Assembly: GCF_036227605.1 (NCBI RefSeq)
Contig: NZ_CP109487.1
Location: forward strand, 5,027,501-5,091,500
Length of the DNA: 64,000 nucleotides
Source of the DNA: Streptomyces sp. NBC_01439
GTDB lineage: Bacteria; Actinomycetota; Actinomycetes; Streptomycetales; Streptomycetaceae
Reading direction: 5' to 3'
Below are positions 49,625-58,819 of the stretch, one piece after another. The notes under the pieces are model-generated. The model was not told where the DNA came from. It saw nothing but the letters and a program-made list of their open reading frames with translations, and did no database searches. Positions within the stretch are counted from its first letter, which is position 1. Each line of letters begins with the position of its first letter. The position numbers and the translations under genes are program-made.

Positions 49625-51834
49625 CCACGGCAGCACCCTCGCTCTTCCCGGTCCCAGAAGCCCGCGCCGCTACCGGTCGCCGCGCTGCGGTCGACCGCCC
49701 CCGTTGGGAACTCCCTTCCCTCGCAGGACTACTGATCGCCACTGCCGTCCTGCTCCTGTGGGACCTCGGCTCCTCCGGCTACGCCAACTCCTTCTACTCC
49801 GCAGCCGTGCAGGCGGGCAGCGAGAGCTGGAAGGCCTTCTTCTTCGGCTCCTCCGACGCCGGCAACTCCATCACCGTTGACAAGCCCCCGGCGGCCCTGT
49901 GGCCGATGATGCTGTCCGTCCGGCTCTTCGGGCTCGGCTCCTGGCAGATCCTCGTACCGCAAGCCCTGATGGGCGTCGCGACCACCGGTGTGCTGTACGC
50001 CGCCGTGCGCCGCCAGTTCGGTCCCGGGGCCGGGCTGCTGAGCGGTGCCGCCTTCGCGCTGACGCCCGTTGCCGCGCTGATGTTCCGCTTCAACAACCCC
50101 GACGCGCTGCTGACCCTGCTGCTGACCGTCACCGTGTACTGCGTGCTGCGCGCCCTCGACGGAGCCCGCACCCAGTGGCTGGTCTGGGCCGGGGTGGCGG
50201 TCGGCTTCGCCTTCCTCACCAAGACCCTGCAGGCCTTCGTCATCCTGCCGCCGCTGGCCCTCCTGTACGCCGTCTGCGCGCCCACCCGGCTGCGCAAGCG
50301 GCTCGGCCAGTTGCTGCTGGCGGGGCTCGCGATGGTGGTGGCCGGCGGCTGGTGGGTCGCCGTCGTCGAACTGTGGCCGGCCTCCTCCCGCCCGTACATC
50401 GGCGGCTCGCAGAACAACTCCTTCCTGGAGCTGACCCTCGGCTACAACGGCCTCGGCCGGATCAACGGCAACGAGACCGGCAGCGTCGGCGGCGGCGGCC
50501 GGGGCGGCGCCGGTGGTGGCGGCGGTGGCGGAGGCTGGGGGGAGACCGGCATCGACCGGCTCTTCTCGGGCAACATCGGCGGGCAGATCGCCTGGCTGCT
50601 GCCGGCGGCCCTGATCCTGCTGGTGGCCGGTCTGGTGGTCACCTGGCGGGCCCGCCGGGCGACCGACTCCCTGGAGGGCATGGCCCGGGCGGCGTTCCTG
50701 GCCTGGGGCGGCTCGATGCTGATCACCGCGGTCGTCTTCAGCTACATGCAGGGCATCTTCCACGAGTACTACACCGTGGCGCTGGCGCCGTTCGTGGCGG
50801 CACTGATCGGCATGGGGGCCGCCGTGCTGTGGGAGGAGCGGAGCGGCAAGGCCGCCGCGATCACCCTGTCCGGCACGCTGGCCCTGACGGCGGTCTGGTC
50901 GTTCGTGCTGCTCGGCCGCGCCACCGGCTACCTGCCGTGGCTGCGCTGGGCGGTCCTGGTGGGCGGGTTGCTCGCCGCGGCCGCGCTGCCGTTCGCCGCG
51001 CAGGCGGGGCGCCGAGCCCTCCAGGCCGCGGCGGGACTGGGCTTGGCGGCGGTGCTGGCCGGGCCGTTCGCGTACTGCCTGACCACCGTGAGCACCGCGC
51101 ACACCGGCTCGATCGTGACTGCCGGACCGGCGGTGGCGGGTGGCCGGGGCGGCCCCGGCGGGATGATGGGCGGCCCCGGTGGACCGGGTGGCACGGGTCG
51201 GTTCGGTGAGATGTTCCAGGGCGGCCCGGGCGGCCAGGGCGGGACGGCGAACGGCGGCCGACAGGGCGGCGGGCAGCAGGGTGCGATGCCCCAGGGCGGG
51301 ATGCCCCAGGGCGGGACGGCCCCGGGCGCGATGCCCCCGGGCGGAATGCCGCAGGGCCTGGACGGTCGTGGTGGCGAGCGGTTCGGTGTCGGCGGCCAGG
51401 GTGGCCCGGGCGGCCTGCTGAACGGCGCCCGGGTGAGCGCGGAGGCCAAGAAGGCCCTCACCACCGACGCCGACGAGTACACCTGGGCGGCGGCCGCGAT
51501 CGGTTCCCAGAACGCGGCGAGCTACCAGCTGGCCTCCGGGGTACCCGTCATGCCGATCGGCGGCTTCAACGGCAGCGACCCCTCGCCGACCCTGGAGCAG
51601 TTCCAGAAGTACGTGCGGGACGGGAAGGTCCACTGGTTCATCGGCCAGAGCACCGGCGCCGGCGGCGCCGAGGGCGGCATGCCCGGAGGTGGCGGGCGGG
51701 GCGGCGCAGGCGGCGGTCCGGGCGGTCCGGGCGGCGGCACCAGCACGGAGATCAAGACCTGGATCAAGGCCAACTTCAAGGAGACCACGGTCGGCGGAGC
51801 CACCTTCTACGACCTGACGGCCCCGACGACCTGA
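49621..51834 (+). CDS. Family 39/ArnT-like membrane glycosyltransferase
   Basis: 737 residues. About 12 helices. N-terminal loop has the Asp-rich motif SITVDKPPAALWPMML expected of GT-C enzymes that use a lipid-linked sugar. Glycine tracts occur at about 285-303 and, in the external part, about 500-600 (repeats of GGMPQGG and GGPGG type) and 685-705. A C-terminal soluble domain contains a YTWAAAAIGSQNAASYQLA motif. It probably uses the product of the preceding gene; the acceptor is unknown. Confidence 0.85.
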   Translation: MTTAAPSLFPVPEARAATGRRAAVDRPRWELPSLAGLLIATAVLLLWDLGSSGYANSFYSAAVQAGSESWKAFFFGSSDAGNSITVDKPPAALWPMMLSVRLFGLGSWQILVPQALMGVATTGVLYAAVRRQFGPGAGLLSGAAFALTPVAALMFRFNNPDALLTLLLTVTVYCVLRALDGARTQWLVWAGVAVGFAFLTKTLQAFVILPPLALLYAVCAPTRLRKRLGQLLLAGLAMVVAGGWWVAVVELWPASSRPYIGGSQNNSFLELTLGYNGLGRINGNETGSVGGGGRGGAGGGGGGGGWGETGIDRLFSGNIGGQIAWLLPAALILLVAGLVVTWRARRATDSLEGMARAAFLAWGGSMLITAVVFSYMQGIFHEYYTVALAPFVAALIGMGAAVLWEERSGKAAAITLSGTLALTAVWSFVLLGRATGYLPWLRWAVLVGGLLAAAALPFAAQAGRRALQAAAGLGLAAVLAGPFAYCLTTVSTAHTGSIVTAGPAVAGGRGGPGGMMGGPGGPGGTGRFGEMFQGGPGGQGGTANGGRQGGGQQGAMPQGGMPQGGTAPGAMPPGGMPQGLDGRGGERFGVGGQGGPGGLLNGARVSAEAKKALTTDADEYTWAAAAIGSQNAASYQLASGVPVMPIGGFNGSDPSPTLEQFQKYVRDGKVHWFIGQSTGAGGAEGGMPGGGGRGGAGGGPGGPGGGTSTEIKTWIKANFKETTVGGATFYDLTAPTT

Positions 51835-51872
51835 TCCGACCCGATCGGCAGGACACCCCCTAGCATCAAGAG

Positions 51873-51902
51873 GGCGGATCGGGCATTCCGGACCGATCCG
51901 CC
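51873..51902. promoter_or_regulatory. Inverted repeat before the TetR gene
   Basis: GGCGGATCGG-N10-CCGATCCGCC, perfect arms, 22 bases before the TetR start. It can be the glycosyltransferase terminator, the TetR operator, or both. Confidence 0.5.
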
Positions 51903-51923
51903 TGTCGTGAGGAGGGTGCCTGC

Positions 51924-52583
51924 ATGGTGACCGCGGCCGATCCGGGCGAGACCCGGACCAGTGTGTGGCTGGCCGCCAGGCCTGCCGCACCCGCCCGACG
52001 CCGCAGCGACGCACCCTCCGGATTGGACCGCGACCGGATCACCGCCGCCACCGTGCGGCTGCTCGACGCCGACGGGCTGGCCCGGTTCTCGATGCGGCGG
52101 CTCGCCGCCGGGCTCGGGGTGACCGCGATGTCCCTGTACTGGTACGTGGACACCAAGCAGGACCTGCTCGAACTCGCCCTCGACCGCGCGTTCGGCGAGC
52201 TCAGGTCGCCGACCGCAGCCACGGAGGGTGCGGCGGCGGAGGGCGGCGGGACGGGCTGGCCGGGCCAGCTGCAGGCGCTGGCCCGCGGCTACCGGCGGGT
52301 GTTGGCGGACCACACGTGGGTGGCTCCGCTCACCGCCGCGTTCCCGAACATCGGCCCGCACGCGCGGGCCTTCGACGCCGCCCTCCAGCGGCTGTTGGAC
52401 GCCACCGGCCTGGTGGACGCCGCACGGACCGGCGCCCACCTGGCCGTCTCGCAGTTCCTGCACGGATGCGGCGGGACGGTCCGGCGGGCGCCGGAGGGCG
52501 ACTTCTGCCTCGCGCTCGACGTCCTGATCGCGGGCATCCAGGCCAAGGCCGCGACGGGTCGGGCACCGACGACTAGGCCTTGA
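51924..52583 (+). CDS. TetR-family regulator
   Basis: 219 residues. HTH at about 36-80 (ITAATVRLLDADGLARFSMR, LGVTAMSLYWYVDTKQDLLE). TetR_C-type ligand domain about 100-205. ATG 51924 follows AGGAGG at 8 bases. Its 3' end overlaps the converging MFS gene by 11 bases. It may control that transporter or itself. Confidence 0.87.
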   Translation: MVTAADPGETRTSVWLAARPAAPARRRSDAPSGLDRDRITAATVRLLDADGLARFSMRRLAAGLGVTAMSLYWYVDTKQDLLELALDRAFGELRSPTAATEGAAAEGGGTGWPGQLQALARGYRRVLADHTWVAPLTAAFPNIGPHARAFDAALQRLLDATGLVDAARTGAHLAVSQFLHGCGGTVRRAPEGDFCLALDVLIAGIQAKAATGRAPTTRP

Positions 52584-54198
52584 TGACGGCCTCGGCGGGG
52601 GCCGCCTCGTCGGAGGCCGCGGCCGGGGCGTGGGCCGCCGGCTTCGACTTCAGGGCGACCTCCTTGATGAACACCACCAGGACCAGGCCGAGCAGCGCGA
52701 ACGGGGCGGCGTAGAGGAAGACGTCGCCGACGCCGTGCCCGTACGCGGACTCGATGACCTCGCGGAACGGCGCGGGCAGCTTGTCCAGGTCGGGGATCCC
52801 GCCCCCGGCGGTGCCGCCGTGGCCCAGGGCCGCGGCCTTCGGCCCGAGGGCCGTGAGGCCGTCCTGGACGTAGTGGGTGACCCGGTTGGCCATGACCGCG
52901 CCCAGCGCGGAGACGCCCACGGCGCCGCCGAGGGAGCGGAAGAAGGTGACGACCGAGCTGGCTGCGCCCAGGTCCTCGGGGGCTACCTGGTTCTGGGTGG
53001 CGAGGACGAGGTTCTGCATCATCATGCCGAGACCGAGGCCGGTCACCGCCATGTAGATCGCGATGTGCCAGTAGGGGGTGTCGTAGCGGAGGGTGCCGAG
53101 CAGACCCAGACCGGCCGTCAGCAGGACGCCGCCAGAGACGAGCCAGGCCTTCCACTTGCCGGTCTTGGTGATCACCTGACCGGAAAGGGTGGAGGAGACG
53201 AAGAGGCCGGCGATCATCGGAATCGTGAGGATTCCGGACATCGTCGGGGACTCACCGCGGGCCAACTGGAAGAACTGGCTGAAAAACACGGTCCCCGAGA
53301 ACATCGCGATGCCCACGAACAGGGAGGCCGCCGAGGCCAGGCTGATGGTCTTGTTGCGGAACAGCCGCAGCGGGATGATCGGGTCGCTCGCGCGGGACTC
53401 GACGAGGAGGAAGAGCAGGCCGAGCGCGAGCGCACCGCCCGTCATCGCCCAGGTCTGCCAGGAGATCCACTCGTAGGAGTCACCGGCTTGCGTGACCCAG
53501 ATCAGCAGCAGCGAGACGGCACCGCTGATCAGGAAGGCGCCCAGCCAGTCGACCTTGACGTCGCGGCGCACGACCGGGAGGTGCAGGGTGCGCTGGAGCA
53601 CGATCAGCGCGATGATCGCGAACGGCACGCCGACGTAGAAGCACCAGCGCCAGCCCAGCCACTCGGTGTCGGTGATGACACCTCCCAGCAGGGGGCCGCC
53701 CACGGTGGCGACGGCGAAGACCGCGCCCAAGTAGCCGCTGTACCGGCCGCGCTCGCGCGGGGAGATCATCGCGGCCATCACGATCTGCGCCAGGGCGGAC
53801 AGGCCGCCGACGCCGATGCCCTGGACCACGCGGCAGGCGATCAACGTGCCGGTGTTCTGGGACATGCCCGCGACCACGGAGCCGAGGACGTAGATCACGA
53901 GGGATATCTGGACCAGCAGCTTCTTGCTGAAGAGGTCGGACAGCTTGCCCCACAGCGGGGTGGCGGCCGTCATCGACAGCAGGGCGGCGGTGACCACCCA
54001 GGTGTACGAGGACTGGGTGCCGCCGAGGTCGCTGATGATCTGGGGGAGGGCGTTGGAGACGATCGTGGACGACAGGATCGCCACGAACATGCCGAGCATC
54101 AGCCCGGACAGCGCCTTCATGATCTGCGGGTGGGTCATGGTCACGGAGGTGTCCGTGGGTACGGGTGGGGTGTCGGTCGTCGTCTCCGACTGGGCCAT
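52573..54198 (-). CDS. MFS multidrug transporter, DHA2 (14-helix) family
   Basis: 541 residues with 14 transmembrane helices. The start LSGLMLGMFVAILSSTIVSNALPQI carries the DHA2 motif, and motif A reads GKLSDLFSKK. C-terminal basic/Ala-rich tail. Proton-driven export of drugs or metabolites is expected. ATG 54198 follows TAAGGA. It lies 14 bases after a MarR gene on the same strand, an arrangement typical of drug-inducible efflux operons. Confidence 0.9.
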   Translation of the reverse strand: MAQSETTTDTPPVPTDTSVTMTHPQIMKALSGLMLGMFVAILSSTIVSNALPQIISDLGGTQSSYTWVVTAALLSMTAATPLWGKLSDLFSKKLLVQISLVIYVLGSVVAGMSQNTGTLIACRVVQGIGVGGLSALAQIVMAAMISPRERGRYSGYLGAVFAVATVGGPLLGGVITDTEWLGWRWCFYVGVPFAIIALIVLQRTLHLPVVRRDVKVDWLGAFLISGAVSLLLIWVTQAGDSYEWISWQTWAMTGGALALGLLFLLVESRASDPIIPLRLFRNKTISLASAASLFVGIAMFSGTVFFSQFFQLARGESPTMSGILTIPMIAGLFVSSTLSGQVITKTGKWKAWLVSGGVLLTAGLGLLGTLRYDTPYWHIAIYMAVTGLGLGMMMQNLVLATQNQVAPEDLGAASSVVTFFRSLGGAVGVSALGAVMANRVTHYVQDGLTALGPKAAALGHGGTAGGGIPDLDKLPAPFREVIESAYGHGVGDVFLYAAPFALLGLVLVVFIKEVALKSKPAAHAPAAASDEAAPAEAVIKA

Positions 54199-54212
54199 GT
54201 CTTTCCTTACTT

Positions 54213-54743
54213 CTAGAAGCTCGATCGGAGTCGGGCCAGCAGGGTGTTGAGTACGTCGATGTCCTGGAGGGACCAGTCGTGGAGGACTCTTTCCAGCGAG
54301 GCCGTGCAGCGGGCGCCGATTTCGGCGAGGAGCGCCCGGCCGGCCGGGGTGAGCCGCAGGATCCGGCAGCGCCCATCGCCCGGATCGGTCTCCCGCTCGA
54401 TCCAGCCGCGGTCGGCGATGTGCGTGACGTGCCGGCTGGTCACCGAAATGTCGACCCCCATGAACTCGGTGAGTCGGCTCAGCCGCATCTCCCCGTGCCG
54501 GTCGAGCAGGGTGAGGACGACGGCGGCGCCGGGCGGGCAGTCCGGGGGCAGGCTGCGGGCGAGCTCGCGCTTGACCGCGCCGATTGCGGTGAGCTGGCGG
54601 GCCAGCTCCGCGTACGGAGCGGTCGTAGCTGCCGGTGTGACCGGGCCTGCTTGAGCGGCCGGGCCCGCCGGTGTGACTGGGCCCGCAGGAGCAGGCGAAG
54701 CGGTCGGGGTGCTCTGCGAGGTCGGAGCGGTCTGCACGATCAC
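54213..54743 (-). CDS. MarR-family regulator of the MFS operon
   Basis: 176 residues. N-terminal 45 residues are Ala/Pro/Thr-rich. MarR winged HTH about 75-150 (LTLLDRHGEMRLSRLTEFMGV, VTSRHVTHIADRGWIERET, RCRILRLTPAGR). GTG 54743 follows GGGGGA. First gene of the marR-MFS operon, with a repeated operator directly upstream. Confidence 0.88.
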   Translation of the reverse strand: MIVQTAPTSQSTPTASPAPAGPVTPAGPAAQAGPVTPAATTAPYAELARQLTAIGAVKRELARSLPPDCPPGAAVVLTLLDRHGEMRLSRLTEFMGVDISVTSRHVTHIADRGWIERETDPGDGRCRILRLTPAGRALLAEIGARCTASLERVLHDWSLQDIDVLNTLLARLRSSF

Positions 54744-54760
54744 CGGGTTCCCCCATCTTG

Positions 54761-54803
54761 TTGCTTGAGGCAACCATAGAAGCGCATGGTTGCTACAGGC
54801 AAA
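54761..54803. promoter_or_regulatory. Paired MarR operator
   Basis: TTGCTTGAGGCAA at 54761-54773 and TTGCTACAGGCAA at 54791-54803 share TTGCT-N2-AGGCAA, each an inverted repeat, with centres 30 bases apart. Between them GCAACCAT and ATGGTTGC (54770-54793) form a further inverted repeat. They lie 18-60 bases before the MarR start. Confidence 0.65.
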
Positions 54804-54859
54804 TGAATCTGGGGAGTGGGGCGGTAAAGGAATCGGAAAACCGGCTAGGGTCCTGCTCC

Positions 54860-55096
54860 ATGGCTGACAACCGCAACTCACAGGTCCCCGAGGGCAACTA
54901 CGACCCCGCGGGCAGCACGCAGATGTTCAAGGCCTTCGTCGAGGAGGCCGCACCCGCCCGTCAGGCGGGTCCGGGAGCCCGTCAGCAGCGGCGCGCCGAG
55001 CAGCAGGCCGGATCCTCGAACTCGACCGCGAAGATCGGACTGATCGTCGCGCTCGTCCTCGTGATCGGCGCGGTCGCCTGGGTGGTCTTGCGCTGA
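54860..55096 (+). CDS. Small tail-anchored membrane protein
   Basis: 78 residues. Polar Gln/Ala/Arg-rich N-terminus (RNSQVPEGNYDPAGSTQMFKA) and one C-terminal helix about 57-76 (IGLIVALVLVIGAVAWVVL). ATG 54860 is the likely start, without a strong ribosome site. It is divergent from MarR and converges on the lipoprotein gene. Conserved in my memory of Streptomyces cores, no known role. Confidence 0.72.
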   Translation: MADNRNSQVPEGNYDPAGSTQMFKAFVEEAAPARQAGPGARQQRRAEQQAGSSNSTAKIGLIVALVLVIGAVAWVVLR

Positions 55097-55127
55097 CGGC
55101 GCCCGGCGCGGGCCGGGGGAGCATGAC

Positions 55128-55940
55128 TCAGTTCCAGGTCGCGGTGACCTTCTGGGTGTCCACGTGCATGCCCAGCGGCACCCGCCAGGACTCCACGCAC
55201 ACCGTGTAGGTCTGCGCCTTCGAGGCTCCGCCCGCCAGGGGTGCCGGCAGGGGCTGGTTCGTGGTGATCGTGGCCCAGTCGACGCCGAGGGCGCCGATGA
55301 TGTGCGTCGCGAAGCTGACCGTGCCCGAACGGGCCGGGGTGGTTCCGGTGTTGGTGAAGGTCACGGTGACCCGCTCGCACCAGCGGTCGGCCGTGGCCGC
55401 CCTGACCGGCGCGGACAGCGTCAGCCGGGCCGGTGTGGACGGCGGCGGGGCCGGCGGTGTCGTCCCGGGCCTGTCGGGCGGGCCCGGCGGGGTGCCCGGC
55501 GAGGTCGGCGGGGTCGGCGGGGTCGCCGAACTCGGCACGGTGGGCGTTGTCGGCGTGCCGGGGGTGCCGGGCGACGGTGGGGTCCTGCCCGGCCCTGCGG
55601 AAGTGCCGGTGGGGCCTGCGGAGCCGCCGGGGCCGGTGGTCGTGGCTCCGCCCGCGGTGGGGCCGCCCGGGGTTCCGGATCCCGCGGTACCGGTCGACGT
55701 ACTGGAGGTCGTGGCGGACTGTGCGGCTCCGCCCGCCACGTCCGGGCCGCCGAGCTGCTGGAACTCCACCTGACCCTGCGGTGCCACGTTCTCCCCCGCG
55801 CCCCGTTCGGGGCCCGGGGCCGCGGCGCCCACGGCGACATGGCCGTCCCGCGCCGGGCCGCCGCAGCCGGTGAGGCCGGCGGCGGCCGTGCAGCACAGGG
55901 CGAGCAGGGTGGTGGCGGCCGCTCGCGATCCCCTTCGCAT
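55128..55940 (-). CDS. Lipoprotein with Pro/Gly/Thr-rich linker
   Basis: 270 residues. Lipobox LTGC with the Cys at about 26 (ALCCTAAAGLTGCGG). About 130 residues of Gly/Pro/Thr/Ser linker. C-terminal beta domain about 165-270 with two cysteines (RWCERV and YTVCVES) and FTNTGTTPARSGTVSF, an immunoglobulin-like or carbohydrate-binding-like pattern. It should be anchored outside the membrane. ATG 55940 is followed directly by MRRGSR, a normal signal start. Confidence 0.8.
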   Translation of the reverse strand: MRRGSRAAATTLLALCCTAAAGLTGCGGPARDGHVAVGAAAPGPERGAGENVAPQGQVEFQQLGGPDVAGGAAQSATTSSTSTGTAGSGTPGGPTAGGATTTGPGGSAGPTGTSAGPGRTPPSPGTPGTPTTPTVPSSATPPTPPTSPGTPPGPPDRPGTTPPAPPPSTPARLTLSAPVRAATADRWCERVTVTFTNTGTTPARSGTVSFATHIIGALGVDWATITTNQPLPAPLAGGASKAQTYTVCVESWRVPLGMHVDTQKVTATWN

Positions 55941-55990
55941 CGCGCCAGTTTTCCTGACGCATCGTCAATTGGGAAGTGCGAGGCGCCGGG

Positions 55991-56842
55991 TCACTCCCCG
56001 ATGAGGCCCACCCGCAGTTGCGCGAGGGTGCGGGTCAGTAGCCGGGAGACGTGCATCTGGGAGATGCCGACCTCCTCGCCGATCTGCGACTGCGTCATGT
56101 TCGCGAAGAAGCGCAGCATGATGATCTGCCGCTCCCGGGGCGGGAGTTTGGCGAGCAGCGGCTTCAGGGACTCGCGGTACTCGACACCCTCCAGCGCGGT
56201 GTCCTCGTAGCCGAGGCGGTCCGCGAGGGAGCCCTCGCCGCCCTCGTCCTCGGGGGAGGGCGAGTCGAGCGAGGAGGCGGTGTAGGCGTTGCCGACGGCG
56301 AGGCCGTCGACGACGTCCTCCTCCGAGACCCCGAGCACGGCGGCGAGTTCCGGCACGGTCGGCGAGCGGTCCAACTTCTGGGCGAGCTCGTCGCTGGCCT
56401 TGGTCAGCGCCAGGCGCAGTTCCTGGAGCCGGCGCGGGACGCGGACGGACCAGGAGGTGTCCCGGAAGAACCGCTTGATCTCGCCCACGACGGTCGGCAT
56501 CGCGAACGTCGGGAACTCGACGCCGCGTTCGCAGTCGAAGCGGTCGATCGCCTTGATCAGGCCGATGGTGCCGACCTGGACGATGTCTTCCATCGGCTCG
56601 TTGCGGCTGCGGAATCGGGCGGCTGCGTAGCGCACGAGAGGCAGGTTCAGCTCGATCAGGGTGTCACGTACGTACGCCCGTTCGGGGCTGTCCGCATCCA
56701 GGCCGGCGAGCCGCTGGAAGAGGGAGCGGGAGAGGGTGCGGGTGTCGATGGCTTCCGAGCGGTCGGACGCTGCAGGTGCTGTGGGCGCTGGCGCGCTCTT
56801 GACGAGCGTGAGCACCTTGGAGCTGCCCTGGTCTACGGACAT
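55991..56842 (-). CDS. sigN: SigB/SigF-family sigma factor, SigN-like
   Basis: 283 residues. Region 2 about 70-140 ([28 protein letters not shown] begins it), region 3 about 155-215, region 4 about 225-275 (LPPRERQIIMLRFFANMTQSQI). The Ser/Ala-rich N-terminus MSVDQGSSKVLTL fits my memory of S. coelicolor SigN, a developmental stress-type sigma factor. ATG 56842 follows AAGGGGG. It lies downstream of the sigF-like gene on the same strand, 230 bases away. Confidence 0.75.
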   Translation of the reverse strand: MSVDQGSSKVLTLVKSAPAPTAPAASDRSEAIDTRTLSRSLFQRLAGLDADSPERAYVRDTLIELNLPLVRYAAARFRSRNEPMEDIVQVGTIGLIKAIDRFDCERGVEFPTFAMPTVVGEIKRFFRDTSWSVRVPRRLQELRLALTKASDELAQKLDRSPTVPELAAVLGVSEEDVVDGLAVGNAYTASSLDSPSPEDEGGEGSLADRLGYEDTALEGVEYRESLKPLLAKLPPRERQIIMLRFFANMTQSQIGEEVGISQMHVSRLLTRTLAQLRVGLIGE

Positions 56843-57072
56843 GCCACCCCCTTGAGGTCGCGGACGGTCGCGTACTGCGCGCCCGTCAGAGGAACGCAGC
56901 CTCCACCTGAATACCGGAGGCGGGGCTGCGGCAAACGCGGTTCACGCAGAATGTCACATGTCGGCAACGCGCTGTAGCGCCATGTCGACATATATCTCCA
57001 GCGACAGAGTGGAGAAGAAGGCGATCAGCCCGATATGTCGGGATACTTGCGAATGATCTACACTCGTTCCGG

Positions 57073-57993
57073 TTACGCTTCGATCCTGTTTGCGGATCTC
57101 AGTCGGGCGAAGCTCCGGGCGAGGAGTCGGGAGACGTGCATCTGGGAGACGCCGAGTTCCACGCTGATCTGTGACTGCGTCAGGTTGTTGTAGTACCGCA
57201 GGAGCAGGATCCGTTGCTCGCGTTCCGGCAGTTGTACGAGGAGGTGGCGGACGAGGTCCCGGTGCTCGACCCCGGCCAGCTCCGGGTCCTCGTAGCCGAG
57301 GCGGTCCAGCAGTCCGGGCATGCCGTCGCCCTCCTGGGCGGCTTCCAGGGAGGTCGCGTGGTAGCTGCGCCCGGCCTCGATGCAGGACAGCACCTCGTCC
57401 TCGGTGATGCGCAGCCGCTCGGCGATCTCGGCGGTGGTCGGGGTGCGGCCGTGGAGGGTCGTGAGGTCCTCGGTGGCGGCGTTGACCTGGACCCAGAGCT
57501 CGTGGAGGCGGCGCGGTACGTGGACGGTGCGGACGTTGTCGCGGAAGTACCGCTTGATCTCGCCCACGACGGTCGGCATCGCGAAGGTCGGGAACTGCAC
57601 GCCCCGGTCCGGGTCGAACCGGTCGATGGCGTTGATCAGGCCGATGGTGCCGACCTGGACCACGTCCTCCATCGGCTCGTTGCGGCTGCGGAAGCGGGCG
57701 GCCGCGTACCGGACGAGCGGGAGGTTGGCCTCGATGAGGGCCCCGCGCACCCGGCTGTGCTCGCTGGTGCCCGGCTGTAGGCCCTTCAGCTGGCCGAAGA
57801 GGACCTGGGTGAGCGCCCGGGTGTCCGCGCCCCTGCTCGGCGGTCTCGGCGCGACCGGGGGCTCCTCGGGCGGCTCCTGGCGGGACTCCTGGCGGTGTCC
57901 CTGACGGTGTTCCCGCTGGGGCTCCGACTGGGGCGGCACCTGGGGGTCCTGCTGGGGTGGCACTTGAGGCGCAGTACTGGCCGGCACGGTCAC
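57073..57993 (-). CDS. sigF: Sporulation sigma factor, SigF-like
   Basis: 306 residues. A Gln/Pro/Glu-rich N-terminal extension of about 50 residues precedes [20 protein letters not shown], typical of Streptomyces SigF, which acts late in spore maturation. Regions 2-4 as in its neighbour; region 4 reads [25 protein letters not shown] 57993 follows AAGGGG. High similarity to the next gene indicates an old duplication. Confidence 0.8.
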   Translation of the reverse strand: MTVPASTAPQVPPQQDPQVPPQSEPQREHRQGHRQESRQEPPEEPPVAPRPPSRGADTRALTQVLFGQLKGLQPGTSEHSRVRGALIEANLPLVRYAAARFRSRNEPMEDVVQVGTIGLINAIDRFDPDRGVQFPTFAMPTVVGEIKRYFRDNVRTVHVPRRLHELWVQVNAATEDLTTLHGRTPTTAEIAERLRITEDEVLSCIEAGRSYHATSLEAAQEGDGMPGLLDRLGYEDPELAGVEHRDLVRHLLVQLPEREQRILLLRYYNNLTQSQISVELGVSQMHVSRLLARSFARLRSANRIEA

Positions 57994-58134
57994 GCCACCC
58001 CTTCAGTCATCTCATCCATCAAAAGCGGTCATAGCATCACAAGAGATGTGCACTATGTGCAAGCACCGTATATCGCCGTGTTGACGGCAAGTTGGGCATA
58101 TCAGGGCAATACGCGCAGTGGTGGGTATGCAAAA

Positions 58135-58160
58135 GCCCCCCACCCGTCGGAGTGGGGGGC
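58135..58160 (-). terminator. Intrinsic terminator of the 53-aa gene
   Basis: GCCCCCCAC/GTGGGGGGC stem of 9 bp; on the minus strand it is followed by TTTT. 32 bases after the stop at 58192. Confidence 0.8.
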
Positions 58161-58191
58161 CGGAAGTCCGGGAACCGCTTCAGCGTACGGG

Positions 58192-58353
58192 TCAGCGCAC
58201 CAGTTCGGTCATGAACTCGCCGATGCCGGAGGCGGCATCCGATATCCCCTGGAAGCCTATTTCCACGATCTCGGCCGCACGCTTCGGCTGGGTGATGATC
58301 ACGAAGAGGGCGAACACGGTGAGGGCACCCGTGATGAGCTTCTTGGTGTCCAC
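58192..58353 (-). CDS. Conserved 53-residue membrane-associated protein
   Basis: Short gene read from GTG 58353 to a stop at 58192-58194: starts VDTKKLITGALTVFALFVII, continues TQPKRAAEIVEIGFQG and ends GEFMTELVR. One hydrophobic helix at about 5-21 followed by an amphipathic helix. GGGGAGG lies 11 bases upstream and a clean terminator follows, so it is a real single-gene unit. I believe similar proteins exist across Streptomyces; function unknown. Confidence 0.75.
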   Translation of the reverse strand: MDTKKLITGALTVFALFVIITQPKRAAEIVEIGFQGISDAASGIGEFMTELVR

Positions 58354-58506
58354 GTGCGGGCGGCCTCCCCAACCGGTCCGAGCAAGTCGGGTGATTCTAA
58401 CCGGTCAAGATTGGACACTCACCTGTCCTTTAAGGACCAATGGCCCGGTACCCCGGGTCCTTTGCCGCGGAGCGTGCGCCTGCGACGGGCGCAGGATGGG
58501 TGTGAG

Positions 58507-58693
58507 CCCACCGGTTCTGGCAGGAAACCGGTGGGTGAGGGACAGGGCCTCACTGCGGGGTCCGGGCCGCGAGCTTCCCCCTGACCGCGGCCCGGACCGG
58601 CAGGTCCGTCCTCGTCGGGGGAAGCGGCTTGTCCCCCGACGCCGCTTCCCCCGTTCCACGTGTCGAAGGTCCCGACTCCGGTCGGGGCCTTCT
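58507..58693 (+). ncRNA. Candidate structured RNA with C-rich loops
   Basis: Three strong hairpins in a row: 58507-58516 with 58526-58535 (10 bp); 58559-58570 with 58587-58598 (12 bp), loop containing CCCCC; 58617-58628 with 58641-58652 (12 bp), loop containing CCCCC. They are followed by a terminator-like hairpin near 58667-58692. C-rich loops are the feature of the actinobacterial 6C RNA, whose loops carry six or more C. The gap 58354-58819 has no gene. Promoter not found; strand is inferred from the terminator. Confidence 0.45.
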
Positions 58694-58819
58694 TCGCGTT
58701 GCACCCGTGCGCCCCCGCGCCTGCGTGCGGGGCCGCAGGGGCGTACGGGGGCTCGGGCGCGTTCGGGGGCGTACAGGGGGCGCGCGAGAGGCGTACGGGG
58801 GTGGCTCCGGCCCCCGTGG

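Noticed and set aside
58354..58819. Known riboswitch class (ydaO/c-di-AMP, cobalamin, SAM) or 4.5S, tmRNA or RNase P RNA
   Set aside because: None of the conserved motifs of these RNAs could be found, and the downstream gene on the same strand is not a usual target.
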